DNA of 64,000 bases from positions 37,510,105 through 37,574,104 of the forward strand of contig NC_023749.2 in assembly GCF_000499845.2 (NCBI RefSeq), read 5' to 3'. Within the stretch, counting starts at the first letter, position 1. Each line of letters opens with the position of its first letter. The notes beneath the pieces are model-generated. The model searched no databases and had not been told where the DNA came from. It worked only from the letters and a program-made list of their open reading frames with translations. Source of the DNA: Phaseolus vulgaris. Lineage: Eukaryota; Streptophyta; Magnoliopsida; Fabales; Fabaceae. Of this stretch, positions 46,692 to 58,539 are shown one piece after another. The translations under genes were made by a program, and so were the position numbers.

Positions 46692-46796
46692 AATCAATAA
46701 AATCACGCACTCTTTCCTCACCCAACCAGGGAGGTTTTAACGAGGCGTTTTCATCAAAAGTGTTGCAAATATCCTACCGAAAGTATTGGCCGAACG

Positions 46797-47390
46797 CCCA
46801 CTTGCTCGATTAACATCGCAAGTGCCGGCCCGCCGACCGCCCGCTCGCTCGATTAACATCGCGAGTGCCGGTCCACCGACTGCCCACTTGCTCGATTAAC
46901 ATCGCAAGTGCCGGCCTACCGAACGCCCTCTTGCTCGATTAACATCGCAAGTGCCGGCCTTCCGAACGCCCTCTCGCTCGATTAACATCGCGAGTGCCGG
47001 CCCACCGGCTGCCCACTTGCTCGATTAAAATCGCGAGTGCCGGCCCGCCGACCGCCCGCTCGCTCGATTAACATCGCGAGTGCCGGCCCACCGACTGCCC
47101 TCTTGCTCGATTAACATCGCAAGTGCCGGCCTTCCGAACGCCCTCTCGCTCGATTAACATCGCGAGTGCCGGCCCACCGGCTGCCCACTTGCTCGATTAA
47201 CATCGCGAGTGCCGGCCCGCCGACCACCCGCTCGCTCGATTAACATCGCGAGTGCCGGCCCACCGACTGCCCTCTTGCTCGATTAACATCGCAAGTGCCG
47301 GCCTACCGAACGCCCTCTTGCTCGATTAACATCGCAAGTGCCGGCCTACCGAACGCCCTCTTGCTCGATTAACATCGCAAGTGCCGGCAC
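46797..47390. repeat. G1 tandem array 1: 43-bp units with a hairpin core
   Basis: About 14 units of 43 bp, each with CTTGC or CTCGC, then TCGATTAACATC, then GCAAG or GCGAG. In 12 of 14 units the right arm matches the left arm of the same unit. Units 5-8 and 9-12 repeat as a higher-order block of four (172 bp). Confidence 0.92.
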
Positions 47391-48222
47391 GCCCACATTT
47401 TCAGTTGCTCGAATTTTACATTCGCAATTAAATGGCCGGCCGCCCATATTTTTACTTGCTCGAATTTTACACTCGCAATTAAATGGCCGGCCGCCCATAT
47501 TTTTACTTGCTCGAATTTTACACTCGCAATTAAATGGCCGGCCGCCCATATTTTTACTTGCTCGAATTTTACATTCGCAATTAAATGGCCGGCCGCCAAC
47601 ATTTTCAGTTGCTCGAATTTTACATTCGCAATTAAATGGCCGGCCGCCAACATTTTCAGTTGCTCGAATTTTACATTCGCAATTAAATGGCCGATCGCCC
47701 ACATTTTCAGTTGCTCGAATTTTACATTCGCAATTAAATGGCCGGCCGCCCATATTTTTACTTGCTCGAATTTTACACTCGCAATTAAATGGCCGGCCGC
47801 CCATATTTTTACTTGCTCGAATTTTACATTCGCAATTAAATGGCCGGCCGCCCACATTTCCAGTTGCTCGAATTTTACATTCGCAATTAAATGGTCGGCC
47901 GCCCTTATTTTTACTTGCTCGAATTTTACATTCGCAATTAAATGGCCGGCCGCCAACATTTTCAGTTGCTCGAATTTTACGTTCACAATTAAATGGCCGA
48001 TCGGCGGTAATTTTATTTGCTCAAGTTATACGTTCACACTTAAATGGCCGGTCGCCCACATTTTCAGTTGCTCGAATTTTACATTCGCAATTAAATGACC
48101 GATCGGCGGTAATTTTATTTGCTCAAGTTATACGTTCGCACTTAAATGGCCGGCCGCCCACATTTTTACTTGCTCGAGTTACACGTTCGCAATTAAATGG
48201 CCAGTCGCCCATATTTTTAGAA
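47391..48222. repeat. G1 tandem array 2: 51-bp units
   Basis: Sixteen units of 51 bp containing TTGCTCGAATTTTACATTCG plus CAATTAAATGGCCGGCCGCC. The inner 'TTGCTCGAW...WTCGCAA' inverted repeat is shared with array 1, so the two arrays likely descend from one unit. Because 51 is a multiple of three, several frames are open by default. Confidence 0.92.
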
Positions 48223-48400
48223 GACCGATTGAGTAACTTGTCAATTCTCACACCAAAATGATGAAAGGAAAACGGGACGACACATTAATAAACAAACATA
48301 TTAGGCGATACATCAAAAAACCAAAGCAAAAGAGGCCACACCCCGGCCTCGGAGGAAATCAAAAGAGCAAGAAAAGGCCACACCCCGGCTAAGGGAAAAC

Positions 48401-50611
48401 CTACTCCTGAACCTCTGTGCACTCCCCCTCCTCGGCCTCAACCCCCTCGACCCGAGCCACGGCCTCCCCTTCATTGGTCCCGGCCGCCGAAGCCTCCTGC
48501 GCCGACAAAGCCCCCACCTCAGCACTCGGAACCAGCCGGCCCTGGTAAACCTCATAGTCCATGTTAAATGAACCAGTGGCCGGCGGCCCTCCATAAAGCA
48601 CATGAGCCTGGCGCACCGCCCGGTCGAAGCATTGCTGGAGCAACTCCTCCGACTCCTCATAATTTTGGTCGAGCTCAGCCTCGACCTGCTCCTTTGCGGT
48701 TTGGAGGGCGGCCAACTTAGAGGCCGAAGATGAGAGCTTCTCCTCGGCCATCTTCTTCACCTCGACGACTTCGGCCGCCGCCCTTCGGGCCTCCTCCTTG
48801 GCCGAAGCCAAAAGCTGCCTCGCCTGAGCGGCATCCTTCGCGGCAAGCTCTCTCTCAGCAGCCTCCCGGGCAGCATTGGCCGAAAGTTCAGCATTAGCAG
48901 CCAAGGACCGCTGCAAATCCTCACGAGCCTCGGCCAGCTCCTGCTCCAACCGAGTCACCTCCTCGGCATGCCGGTCGTGGCCTTCAACCCCGTGCTCAAC
49001 GAGGACGATTGACCGGCACATAAGTTCTAGGCCGCTCCTCACCAAGTCAATGGGGGGGACCGACCGGAGCGACTCCCGAGTCCCCTCGGGGAGAGCCACG
49101 CGAACTCTTCGCATGAACCTGTGATTCCCCCCAAGCAGATCCAGGGCCGAGGACGAAGACCGGTGGCCTCCAGCTTGATGCCCAGATGCCTGCTCCACGC
49201 GCCGAGGGGACAAAGGGATCGCCTCGACAACCTCACGGGGAGGAGGCGGTGTCGGCAGAGAGCCGGGGGAACGATGGGTGGTAGCAATGTTACCTCCATC
49301 CCTCGGTCTCTTCTTGGACTTATGGGAGGGACCGGCCTCGCCCCTTCCAGCACCATGGGCGGTCGAGGGAATAACATCAATACTCTGACGTCCCTTTCGG
49401 GCAGCCGCCCTCTCCCGATACTTGTCGAGGACGCTGACGCCGGCCGGTTTCTCCTGAGCCATCGTAGCTGCAAACCAAAACAGTTAGAACAACATAAATA
49501 AAAAACACTGACCGACACAACAAAGGACGAGCCTCATACCCCTAATGGCTGCCCAACGCGCTGTCTCGGTATATGCACCGATCAGCGATCGGCAAGGAAG
49601 CTTCCTTGGGAGCGCATCGAAGAAGGAGAGAATCTCCACCTCCTCGCCCTCCGTCGGCCTCGGCCAAGACTTAAACTCCGTCGGCTTGGAAGTCCAATAC
49701 AGGGGAAACCGAGACCGACCTGCCTGGTCAAAGAAAAAGGCCGTCGCCTCGGGCCGAATGACAACCTTGACGAACCTCTCTTTAAACCTCTTGTACGAGA
49801 CCGCGAAAGGGTCGAACAAAACACTCCCTGGCCGACCGGCCAAAGATAGCCAAGAAGCAAGGCGACCGGGATGAGAGCCATATTAGCAAAGAAAAGAAGA
49901 AGGGGTTGGGCGAAGCCGCATAACGTCACACAACAAGCGAAATGCCTGAAGGGACGCCCATGTATTTGGGTGTACTTGGGTAGGGGCCACGTTGAGCGCC
50001 CGAAGGACGCCCATTGTAAACTTATCAAAGGGGAGAGACACGCGAAGGTCGGAGAAGAAGCAAGCATACATATAGAAAAAAGGAGGACCGTTACCAGCCC
50101 GATCCAGACACACCCGCTCGGTCGGCCCACACGGCAAGATCCTGAAGTAGTCTGGATCCCTGGAATCGTCAGAACCCTCGCCCGCTTTCAACACCGGGTA
50201 CCTGGCCAAAAACTTGGCCACAGACTTCTCGGTGCCATAAGTGGACGAGAACTCAACAACCCTAGGATCCACCCAACTAAAATCCGCGAGTGGGACAGCT
50301 GTCGGGGGTGAGCCCGACCGGTCACCAGCGCTAGCAGGGGGAGAGCCCGGCCGGGCAACTACGATAGTAAGAGGGGAATCCGATCGGTCAACGGCGTTAA
50401 CCGGGTCGTCCCCCCTAACCACCTCTACCATGGGTGACCCCTCGGCCATCCCAACCGATAAAGAATCGGTGGCAGATGAAGAGGTTGACGAAGAAGAGGT
50501 TGACTTAGGAGTTGACAAAGAGGAAGAAAGCCCAAGGACACGAGAGGGGCAACCGGAAGAGGGGGAAGAATGGCCGGACGTCCCTGACGTTGGCCGAGAC
50601 ACGGTTGACAT
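48401..50611 (-). pseudogene. G1 antisense accessory gene, two exons, one nonsense codon
   Basis: Minus strand: exon 1 is 50611-49540 and exon 2 is 49467-48401 (712 codons plus stop after splicing). The ATG at 50611 is the first in this frame after a TATA box at 50762-50755. Exon 1 is serine-rich, then has a domain with 'FSDLRVSLPFDKFTMGVLRA', 'VAPTQVHPNTW', 'AFRLLCDVMR' and 'FPLYWTSKP', similar to the Pfam 'putative gypsy type transposon' family. Exon 2 begins 'MAQEKPAGVSVLDKYRERAA', has a basic 'KSKKRPRD' possible nuclear signal, a ~130-residue alanine-rich coiled coil and an acidic tail. TAA at 49885-49883 is the only break. The function is unknown; coiled coil and basic stretch suggest a nuclear oligomer, which is inference. 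Confidence 0.82.
49468..49539 (-). other. Intron of the G1 antisense gene (72 nt)
   Basis: GTATGAGG donor, a TTCTAAC branch-point match about 20 nt before the acceptor, a U-rich 3' half and TTTGCAG acceptor. Splicing joins exon 1 to exon 2 in frame at phase 1, three codons before the residue numbering of exon 2's own ATG would start. Confidence 0.82.
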
Positions 50612-50754
50612 CACTACTAACCTTGGAAAAACGAGGTGAAGCTTTGCCAAAAGACCGAACGGTCACTCGGTTCTCAGAGAGTGGGCGAGGGAAGGCTCCA
50701 CTATCAGACAAACTCACTCAGAAAATGCAAGGTCTCGACACTGTTGGAGACCCC

Positions 50755-50762
50755 TATTTATA
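50755..50762 (-). promoter_or_regulatory. TATA box of the G1 antisense gene
   Basis: GGGCCCTATAAATAGGGG on the minus strand, ~145 bp before the start codon. G2 has GGGC-TATAAATAGG at the equivalent place. Confidence 0.7.
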
Positions 50763-51010
50763 GGGCCCATGGGCCTCGGAATTCGAAGCGTCGAATCAAT
50801 CTCAACCGTTAGATCTCTTAGATCCAACGGTTCACAATACTTCCCGCCCAGAAAACCCCTCATTAATGCCAATCACATCACGTCACCAAAGGTCATGTCA
50901 CGCCGCCCAGATCACGTCACACCTCGAGAAACGAAACAACCGCACGCCCTAGGAAGACCGGCCGAGTCCCATTATTGAAGACTCATCGGACATAACTCAC
51001 GCGTCTGCCC

Positions 51011-51028
51011 TTGAGCCTGGGGGGCAAG
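51011..51028 (+). other. G1 polypurine tract
   Basis: TTGAGCCTGGGGGGCAAG immediately before the 3' LTR. G0 and G2 have comparable G-runs at the same place. Confidence 0.7.
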
Positions 51029-51759
51029 TGTACCGGTACGGGGGAGAGATCGGGACCCACCCGGCTGCCCGATGCCGTGTCAGCCCGACCGAGACCATGA
51101 GAACCTGGCCGAAACCTTTTAAGACTTGGCCGAACGGCCGGAGCAGAAACCTTTGAAGACTTGGCCGAACGGCCGGAGCAGAAACCTTTGAAGACTTGTG
51201 CCGAGAGGCCGAAGCCTTTGAAGACTTGTGCCGAGAGGCCGAAGCCTTTGAAGACTTATGCTGAGAGGCCGAGGCCTTAGAAGGCTTGGCCGAAACCGCC
51301 AAAGACCACAGGGATTTGGCCGATGGCTGACCCGCACCGTGGGAATTTGGCCGATGGCCGAACCCCATTACAACTAACGCTCAGACCGAGATCAGTGAAG
51401 CTAATCCATCATCAAGAATTAGGTAATGCAACCCTAAGCGGTATCCACCTCGATAAACGGGCCCAACAAGGTAGGCCCACTAGAATAATATAAATAGCAC
51501 GCATTTCAAGGAGTAAGGTATGTCATTATTACTGTTCACCTACCTGAGAGCTAACCACCCGCTTTACTGACTTGAGCGTCGGAGTGCCTTCGCAGGTACC
51601 CCCACCATCCGGTGTTCACCCGACGACCGAGTCCCGAGTGCCGAAAGATAAGCAGAAGGAAGAGAAGGATCCCAGTTCATCACTCAACCACCTGCCCGAC
51701 CGAAGGAAGGAGAAGAAGACTTCAACAGTTCTCTAGGTCCCATCTCCCTAGCAGGAACA
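51029..51759 (+). repeat. G1 3' LTR
   Basis: 731 bp, the same length as the 5' LTR with about five substitutions. It ends AGCAGGAACA and is followed by the GGTTG target duplication. Confidence 0.97.
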
Positions 51760-51764
51760 GGTTG

Positions 51765-52555
51765 TGTTCCATGGTATTTTGTGTCTCATAATTTTAAATA
51801 GAGTTTGATAGAAGTATGACTTTATGATGTAGGCTTCCTGATTAGCGATATTTGTAGGTGATTATTTCGGATGATTATTTCGGTTTATATATACTTATAA
51901 TTAGAATTAATACTTTTATGTTGGAATCTTAATATGAAATTTTAAATTTAAAAGGAATTGAAGTAATTTGGATTTAATTGATAGGAGATTTTGTAGAAAT
52001 TGAAATTATATATGGACAAAATATTGAATTTTATTTGGATATGAGATTTAACAAAAATGTTTCAAAATGGTTTTGATTTTGAATTGAAAATGATAGAGTG
52101 GTATGTGGGAGTGAAAAATGAAAAGTTTTGTAATTCAAATTTTTAAATAATCTTTTCTAATATAAATTGTCTAGTGAATTAGAGACAATAAAAAGAGGAA
52201 ATTTTGGAGAATTTTATTGAAAAAATTTCCTCCAATAAAAAAAGTGCTAAAAATTACTTATAGATAAAAAAAAAATCTCTGACAGATTTAAACAAATAAC
52301 TTTGTTATATATAATTCCAATTTATTACAAAAATATCAGAATACTTCTTATATATTGTGTTGATGTTTATTATATGATTAGACATGTAGTATTTTAAGGA
52401 TTAGAGTAAAATATTCTATGAATTTTATGATTTGGTAATTTCTAGTAATAGTTAGGTTGTAAAATTTTGTATTAATTGGATTTAGTTGAAATGGATGGAT
52501 GTGAGTAATGGACTATCAAGTATTAGAGTCCTTAATTAAATGAGACATCCAAAAT
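51765..52555. other. AT-rich host spacer between G1 and G2
   Basis: No gene or RNA recognised. The sequence continues from the G1 insertion site (flank before 40557) and leads into the TTAGT duplicated target of G2. Confidence 0.6.
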
Positions 52556-52560
52556 TTAGT

Positions 52561-53117
52561 TGTACTTGTAGGCTAAAATCGAGAGGTTTAGGCCGAGAAC
52601 AACATTAAGTAAACAAGGGGGGATAAGGTTAAAACCGAGAGTGAAAAAGATATACATTAAAGAATAAAATAAAATATAAGTACTACTATAAAAATAAAAC
52701 CCAATTAAGTTTAAAACCTACAGGAGGGGTGTGTAAATAATAAAAAGGTGTAAAGAGAAAGTCCAACAGAAAAGGGGAAAAGCCCATTAAGGAAACCCTA
52801 TAAATAGAAGTCCAGAGTAAGAAAAAGGTAAGAGTGATTTTATCTGATGAATATTAAACCTTTTCTGACTTTGGCATCGGAGCAACTTGCAGGTACCCCC
52901 CACCTGTCGTGAGGAGAAGCCGAGAGCACCAGCCGATAGGAGAAGCCGAGAGCACCAGCCGAGAGGAGAAGCCGAGAGCACCAGCCGAGAGGAGAAGCCA
53001 AGAGTTCCTGTCGAGGAGAGAAATCAAGTATCCAGCCCAAGATAGTATCCAGCCCAAGATTGAAGGATTAGTCTTGTTAACCTATTTCGAGTGTTCTTGG
53101 TCCCTGCTGTAAGAACA
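52561..53117 (+). repeat. G2 5' LTR
   Basis: TGTACTTGTAGG to GTAAGAACA. TATAAATA at 52799-52806, the R/U5 motif variant TGACTTTGGCATCGGAGCAA at 52866-52885, and direct repeats of 'GCCGAGAGCACCA' near its end. Confidence 0.95.
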
Positions 53118-53120
53118 TTT

Positions 53121-53138
53121 TGGCGCCCACCGTGGGGC
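53121..53138 (+). other. G2 primer binding site, tRNA-Lys(CUU) type
   Basis: TGGCGCCCACCGTGGGGC three bases after the LTR, identical to G1. Confidence 0.85.
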
Positions 53139-53169
53139 CGAGGGTCAATTGAGAAGGGTTAAAGACAAG

Positions 53170-56100
53170 ATGAGTCAAGGAGGAGAACAAGGTGGAGATC
53201 GGGAAGACAATGTTAACATGCCAATGGCAATGTTGGTCCAATTACAAAAAGAATTCGAGATGTTAAAAAAGAATAATGAAGAAGAATTGTGTATGTTGAG
53301 AGCCGAAAATGCACACATGAGGAGAAAGTTACAAGAGGAATCGGTGTTGAATTCATCTTTCGAAACTGTTCAACCTGGGATACAAGTGAATGAAAGGCTA
53401 TATCACAACGAAAGTTCCCAAACCAAAAGAAGATGGCTTGAAAACTCTGGGGTTTGTGCAGGGACATCTTCTAGAAAACATCTGTTTTATGATGTTATAA
53501 ATGATACTCCGTTGCCTGACAATTGGAAGAACTTGACCATTGACAAATATGATGGGAGTATGGACCCTGATGAGCATATTGCAATATATACTACTCAAAT
53601 CAGCTTGTATACATGGAATGATGCTGTTATGTGCAGAGTATTTCCTACAACTCTGAAAGGGGCAGCATTGAGCTGGTTTACACGCCTCCCACCTTTGAGT
53701 ATAGATTGTTTTGATACATTGATAGAAAAGTTCGGCGCTCAATTTGCAACTAGTCGTCCTCATCATTTAACGTCAATCGCCTTAGTGAACATAAGACAAG
53801 AGAAAGGAGAGTCTTTAAGAATGTTCATGGAACGTTTTGGAAAGGTTGCTTTGGGAATCCGAAATCTTAGCCCAGAGGTTACCATGCATCATATGATAAC
53901 GACATTAAAACCGGGACCATTTGCCGATAGTCTTTGTAAGAAACCTGCGATCAATTTGGATGAACTAAGGCAACGAGCATCAAAATTTATGCAAATGGAA
54001 GAATTAAGGGAGTTTCGAAACCAAGTAAGGGTTGATGGAGGTGAGAAGAGGGTGATAGAAAGAGAACACCCACCTGTTGCAAGAAGAGCCCGAGAAGAGT
54101 TCAGAAGTCGAAAGTTCCAACAATACACACCTCTAAATACAAACAGAGCAAGAATTTTACAGGAAGCCATGGCAGCCGAAATAATACCATCACCAAGAAA
54201 AGCAAGAACACCAGAAAGGGCAGACCGCACCAAACATTGTGAATATCATAAAAATCATGGTCATCATACAGAAGAATGTATTGGGTTGAAAGACAGAATA
54301 TAAGAGTTGATTCATGCCGGGCAGTTAAAACGTTTTGTTCAAAGGGGAAACGCAAGAGCATGGTTGAGCCCTGAGAGAGATGTGAGAGGGCGAGAGCTGG
54401 GTGAAAGAAGGGTTGAAAGGTTTGAAAGGAGAGAAAATAAACGAGTGGAAAAAAGAGATGATAGAAGGATTGGAAGGCCAGATGAAAGAGGAGATAGAAT
54501 CTATCAAAGCACCCAGTCAGTAAGACGAAGCAGAGAGCGAAGTTTGGGAAGGCCGGTTAGGGGGTTTATAAATACGATCTCAAGGGGTTTTTCTGGGAAG
54601 GAATCCTCATCTGCACGAAAGCAACATTGAAGAAATATCAGGGCTGTTAATCATGTTTTTAAAAGAAGAACTTTACCACCAATGCTTTTCACAGACGAAG
54701 ACTTTCAAGAAATTGATCCAGATCATGATGATCCTATGGTGATCACGGTTGAAATAGCCGAATATGTTGTCATGAAGACCCTGGTTGATCAAGGGAGTTC
54801 GGTTGATATCTTGTTCTGGGATACGTTTAAAAGGTTGCATTTGAGAGAAGAAGACATAGTGCCTTTCCAAGAGCAAATCATTGGCTTTTCGGGTGAAAGA
54901 GTTAACACAAAAGGATATGTTGATTTGGTAACAACATTTGGAAGAGGTAGCAAAATTAGAAAAATTAAAATCCGATATCTGGTGGTGGATGCATCCACTT
55001 CATACAATGTGTTGCTAGGACGATCTTCCTTAAATAAGTTAGGAGCAATTGTGTCAACACCGCACTTGGCCATGAAATTCCCAACAGAAAAAGGAGAGAT
55101 AGCGACAGTTTATGTCAATCAAAGAGATGCTCGGGAGTGTTATGCGGCAGGTCTAAAAATGAATTTGAAGATGGATAGAGATGCTGAAAAAATAGTAGCC
55201 ATGGTGGACTTGGATCCCAGATTGAATGAGGAAAGGCTGGAGCCGAAAGAAGAAACAACAGCAGTAGTGTTAGGCCAAGACGACAGACAGTGCACTTATA
55301 TAAGTGGAAGAATGCCTGATGAATTGCTTAGCAAACTCATCACACTGTTGCGTAGCAATAAGGATTTATTTGCCTGGCAGCCGTTTGATATTCCTGGAAT
55401 TGATCCAGAGGTAATGTGTCACAAATTATCTGTTTGCCGGGAAGCAAAGCCGGTATCTCAAAAACGAAGAAAGTTAGGAGAAGAACGACGAAAGGCAGCA
55501 ATTGAAGAAACTCAAAAATTAATACAAGCTGGTTTTATCCGAGAAGCTAAGTATACTACGTGGTTGTCTAATGTGGTACTCGTCAAAAAACCAAATGGAC
55601 AATGGAGAATGTGTACAGATTACACCGATTTGAACAAAGCCTGCCCAAAAGACACATATCCATTGCCTAACATGGACCGACTAGTTGATGGGGCATCTGG
55701 CCAAGAGATGATGAGTTTTCTTTATGCTTATTCGGGGTATAATCAAATACAGATGTATGCACCTGATATCCTGAAAACAGCTTTCACCACTGATGTTGCA
55801 AATTATTGTTATAAAGTCATGCCTTTCGGCTTGAAGAATGCTGGAGCAACATACCAAAGATTGATGGACAAAGTGTTTAAAGAACAGATTGGAAAAAACC
55901 TAGAAGTGTACGTTGATGACATGGTCGTTAAATCAAGTGATACAGAAACACCTGGAAGATCTTGAAGAAGTGTTTGCTCAAATAAGAAAGTACAATATTC
56001 GTCTTAATCCAGAAAAATGCGTTTTCGGCGTCAGAGGAGGAAAAATTTTGGGATTCATGTTGACAAACAGAGGAATCGAAGCCAATCCTGATAAATGTGA

Positions 56101-58426
56101 GGCAATCATGCAGATGGGAAGACCGAAAAACCTAAAAGAAGTACAAAGGCTAGTAGGAAAGCTGAATTCATTATCAAGATTTCTGCCAATATTGGCTGAG
56201 AAAACCAAACCGATTATAAACTTGTTGAAAAAATCTGAAAACTTTGTGTGGAGTGAACAATGTGAGCAAGCTTTATCTCAAATAAAAAGCATGGTGGTTG
56301 AACCTCCAAACTTAGTAAAACCTGTACCCAATCAACCCATCATAGTCTACTTAGCCACTTCAAATGAAGCAATAGGAGCTGCTTTAATCCAAGAAAACCC
56401 AGAGCAGAAACCGATATATTTTGTGAGTAGAACCCTACAAAATGCCGAAACCAGATATCCCAAAGTTGAGAGAATTGCCTTAACATTAGTGTATGCTGCA
56501 AGACGCCTTCAACCATACTTTCAGAATCATCAGATAATTGTGAGGACAGATTTTCCAATATCTAAAATTTTAAAAAAACCAGAGCTTGCAGGTCGAATGG
56601 TGACATGGTCAATGGAGCTTTCGGAGTATGGAATCAAATACGAACCAAGAGGACCAATTAAAGCCCAATCTCTTGCAGATTTTATCATTCAGATGCCAAC
56701 ATCAGCACAACAGGACCAGTGGACTTTGTATGTAGATGGCGCGTCAAGCAAAAGAGGAAGCGGAGCAGGAATAGTACTTGAAGGACCAGATAATTTCCAA
56801 GTAGAGATGGCGCTAAGATTCGAGTTCAAAACATCCAACAACCAGGCCGAATATGAAGCTCTTGTTGCAGGATTGTTATTAGCCAGAGACATAGGAGTGG
56901 AAAATGTCATTTGCAAAACTGATTCACAGCTATCGGTGGGACAAGTGCACGGGGAGTATCAGGTAAAAGACCCTTTGTTAATGAAATATTATCATAAAGT
57001 CTTAAATATTATGCAATGTTTTAACAAAGCCGAGATGAAATATATTCCAAGAGAATTAAATATGAAAGCAGATTCATTGTCTAAGTTAGCAAGCCAACAA
57101 AGGCAAGTGCAACACAATTCAGTCATACAACAAACCCTCAGTCATCCGACAGTTAGTCTGGACGAATGCTTCAATATTATAACATCCAAAGATGACTGGA
57201 TAAAAACATACATCGAAATCATAAAGACCCAGGAGCAAGGTGTTGAGCCGGATGCCAAAACAGCAAAGAAAGTCGCTAGTTTCATTCTAATCGGTGATGA
57301 GCTATATAAAAGGGGATATTCCATGCCCCTGTTAAAATGTTTGACCAAAGAACAAGCAGAATATGTGGTCAAAGAACTTCATGAAGGAATTTGTGGACTG
57401 CATTGCGGAGCTAGAACAATGGCAACAAAGGTTTGCAGAGCTGGTTATTATTGGCCAACAATCCGAGAGGATTGTGAAGTTTATGTCAAAACATGTAGAA
57501 AATGCCAAGAGTTTGGGAGCTTAAATCATATCCCAGCGCAGGAGTTGCAAGAAATTATATCTCCATGGCCATTTACAAAATGGGGAATTGATATACTTGG
57601 CCCATTCCCACTTGGACGAGGCCAAACAAAATTCAAGATAGTAGTTGTAGACTACTTTACAAAATGGATAGAAGCAGAGGCATTGACAAAGATAACGGCA
57701 CAACAAGTCCAAACGTTTGTATGGAAAAATATAATATGTCGATTCGGAATCCCACATACTATTGTAAGTGACAATGGCCGACAGTTCATTGAAAAAAAAC
57801 TTATGGAATTTTATGCAGATTTGGGAATCAAGCCCACAACCACTTCAGTTGAACATCCGCAAATGAATGGACAGGCCGAAGCCGCAAACAAGGTTATTCT
57901 TGGACAATTAAAAAAGAGGTTGGGGACTGCTAAAGGATTATGGCCAGAGAAATTACCGGAGATCTTATGGGCATATCGTTGCACACCGCAAACATCAACT
58001 GGAGAAACACCGTTCAATCTCACTTACGGAACAGATGCAATGTTACCAGTAGAAGTTAATGAACCCACATTAAGAAGACAAATGGAAGACTGGAATATCA
58101 ACAATGAGTGTTTGAGAACCGATCTTGATCTTATTGAAGAACTTAGAGAAAAAGCAAAAATAAAGGAGACTGCAGTAAAACGAAGAGCAATGAAGAGATT
58201 TAATGCAAAAGTAAAATTTAGGGCTTTTAAAGAAGGTGATCTGGTATGGAGAATGCGAACTGATGCTCGAAAGGATCCACGACATGGAAAGTTGGCATCC
58301 AATTGGGAAGGTCCTTTTAGGGTGCTAGAAAACTTACAAAATGGAGCTTATAGATCAGAAACTTTGGAAGAGAAAGTGATACCGAGAACCTGGAATGCAA
58401 GTCATCTAAAATTTTATTTTAGTTAA
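53170..58426 (+). pseudogene. G2 gag-pol polyprotein (two stops, one frameshift)
   Basis: The first ATG after the primer binding site is at 53170 ('MSQGGEQGGDREDNV'). Domain order equals G1: coiled coil, gag core ('LKGAALSWFTRL'), knuckle C-x2-H-x4-H-x4-C near 54240, protease DQGSS near 54788, RT with YVDD near 55908, RNase H, a second RNase H ('LYVDGAS', ~56730), and integrase with 'GIDILGPF', 'VSDNGRQF' and 'GQAEAANK'. TAA at 54301-54303 and TGA at 54628-54630 are in frame, and a one-base shift falls near 55935, just after the RT catalytic site. The C-terminal half is then open for 837 codons. Confidence 0.92.
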
Positions 58427-58539
58427 AATAGATGTAAAAAGAAGACTATGTAATTATTTATCATATAATGAAGAAGAATTCTCAAGAAACAATCCATCTT
58501 GTTATCTTCCATTATGTACATATTCATTCTTCGTTTCTC

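Larger units (their letters stand above)
40562..51759 (+). mobile_element. G1: complete young Tat-type Gypsy retrotransposon (11.2 kb)
   Basis: Two 731-bp LTRs, a 5-bp target duplication GGTTG (40557-40561 and 51760-51764), primer binding site, one long gag-pol frame, tandem arrays, an antisense gene and a polypurine tract are all present. I count five differences between the LTRs (about 0.7 percent). At the commonly used plant rate of 1.3e-8 per site per year this would be roughly a quarter of a million years, an inference only. Coding regions are GC-rich in an AT-rich neighbourhood. Two nonsense codons make this copy non-autonomous now. Confidence 0.97.

Noticed and set aside
46797..47390. 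CRISPR-like regular repeats
   Set aside because: The units are head-to-tail tandem copies without unique spacers, inside a plant retrotransposon.
47338..48261. 307-codon plus-strand ORF made of 17-residue repeats
   Set aside because: It is the 51-bp tandem array read in frame. Because 51 is a multiple of three, other frames on both strands are equally open, and there is no start context or domain.
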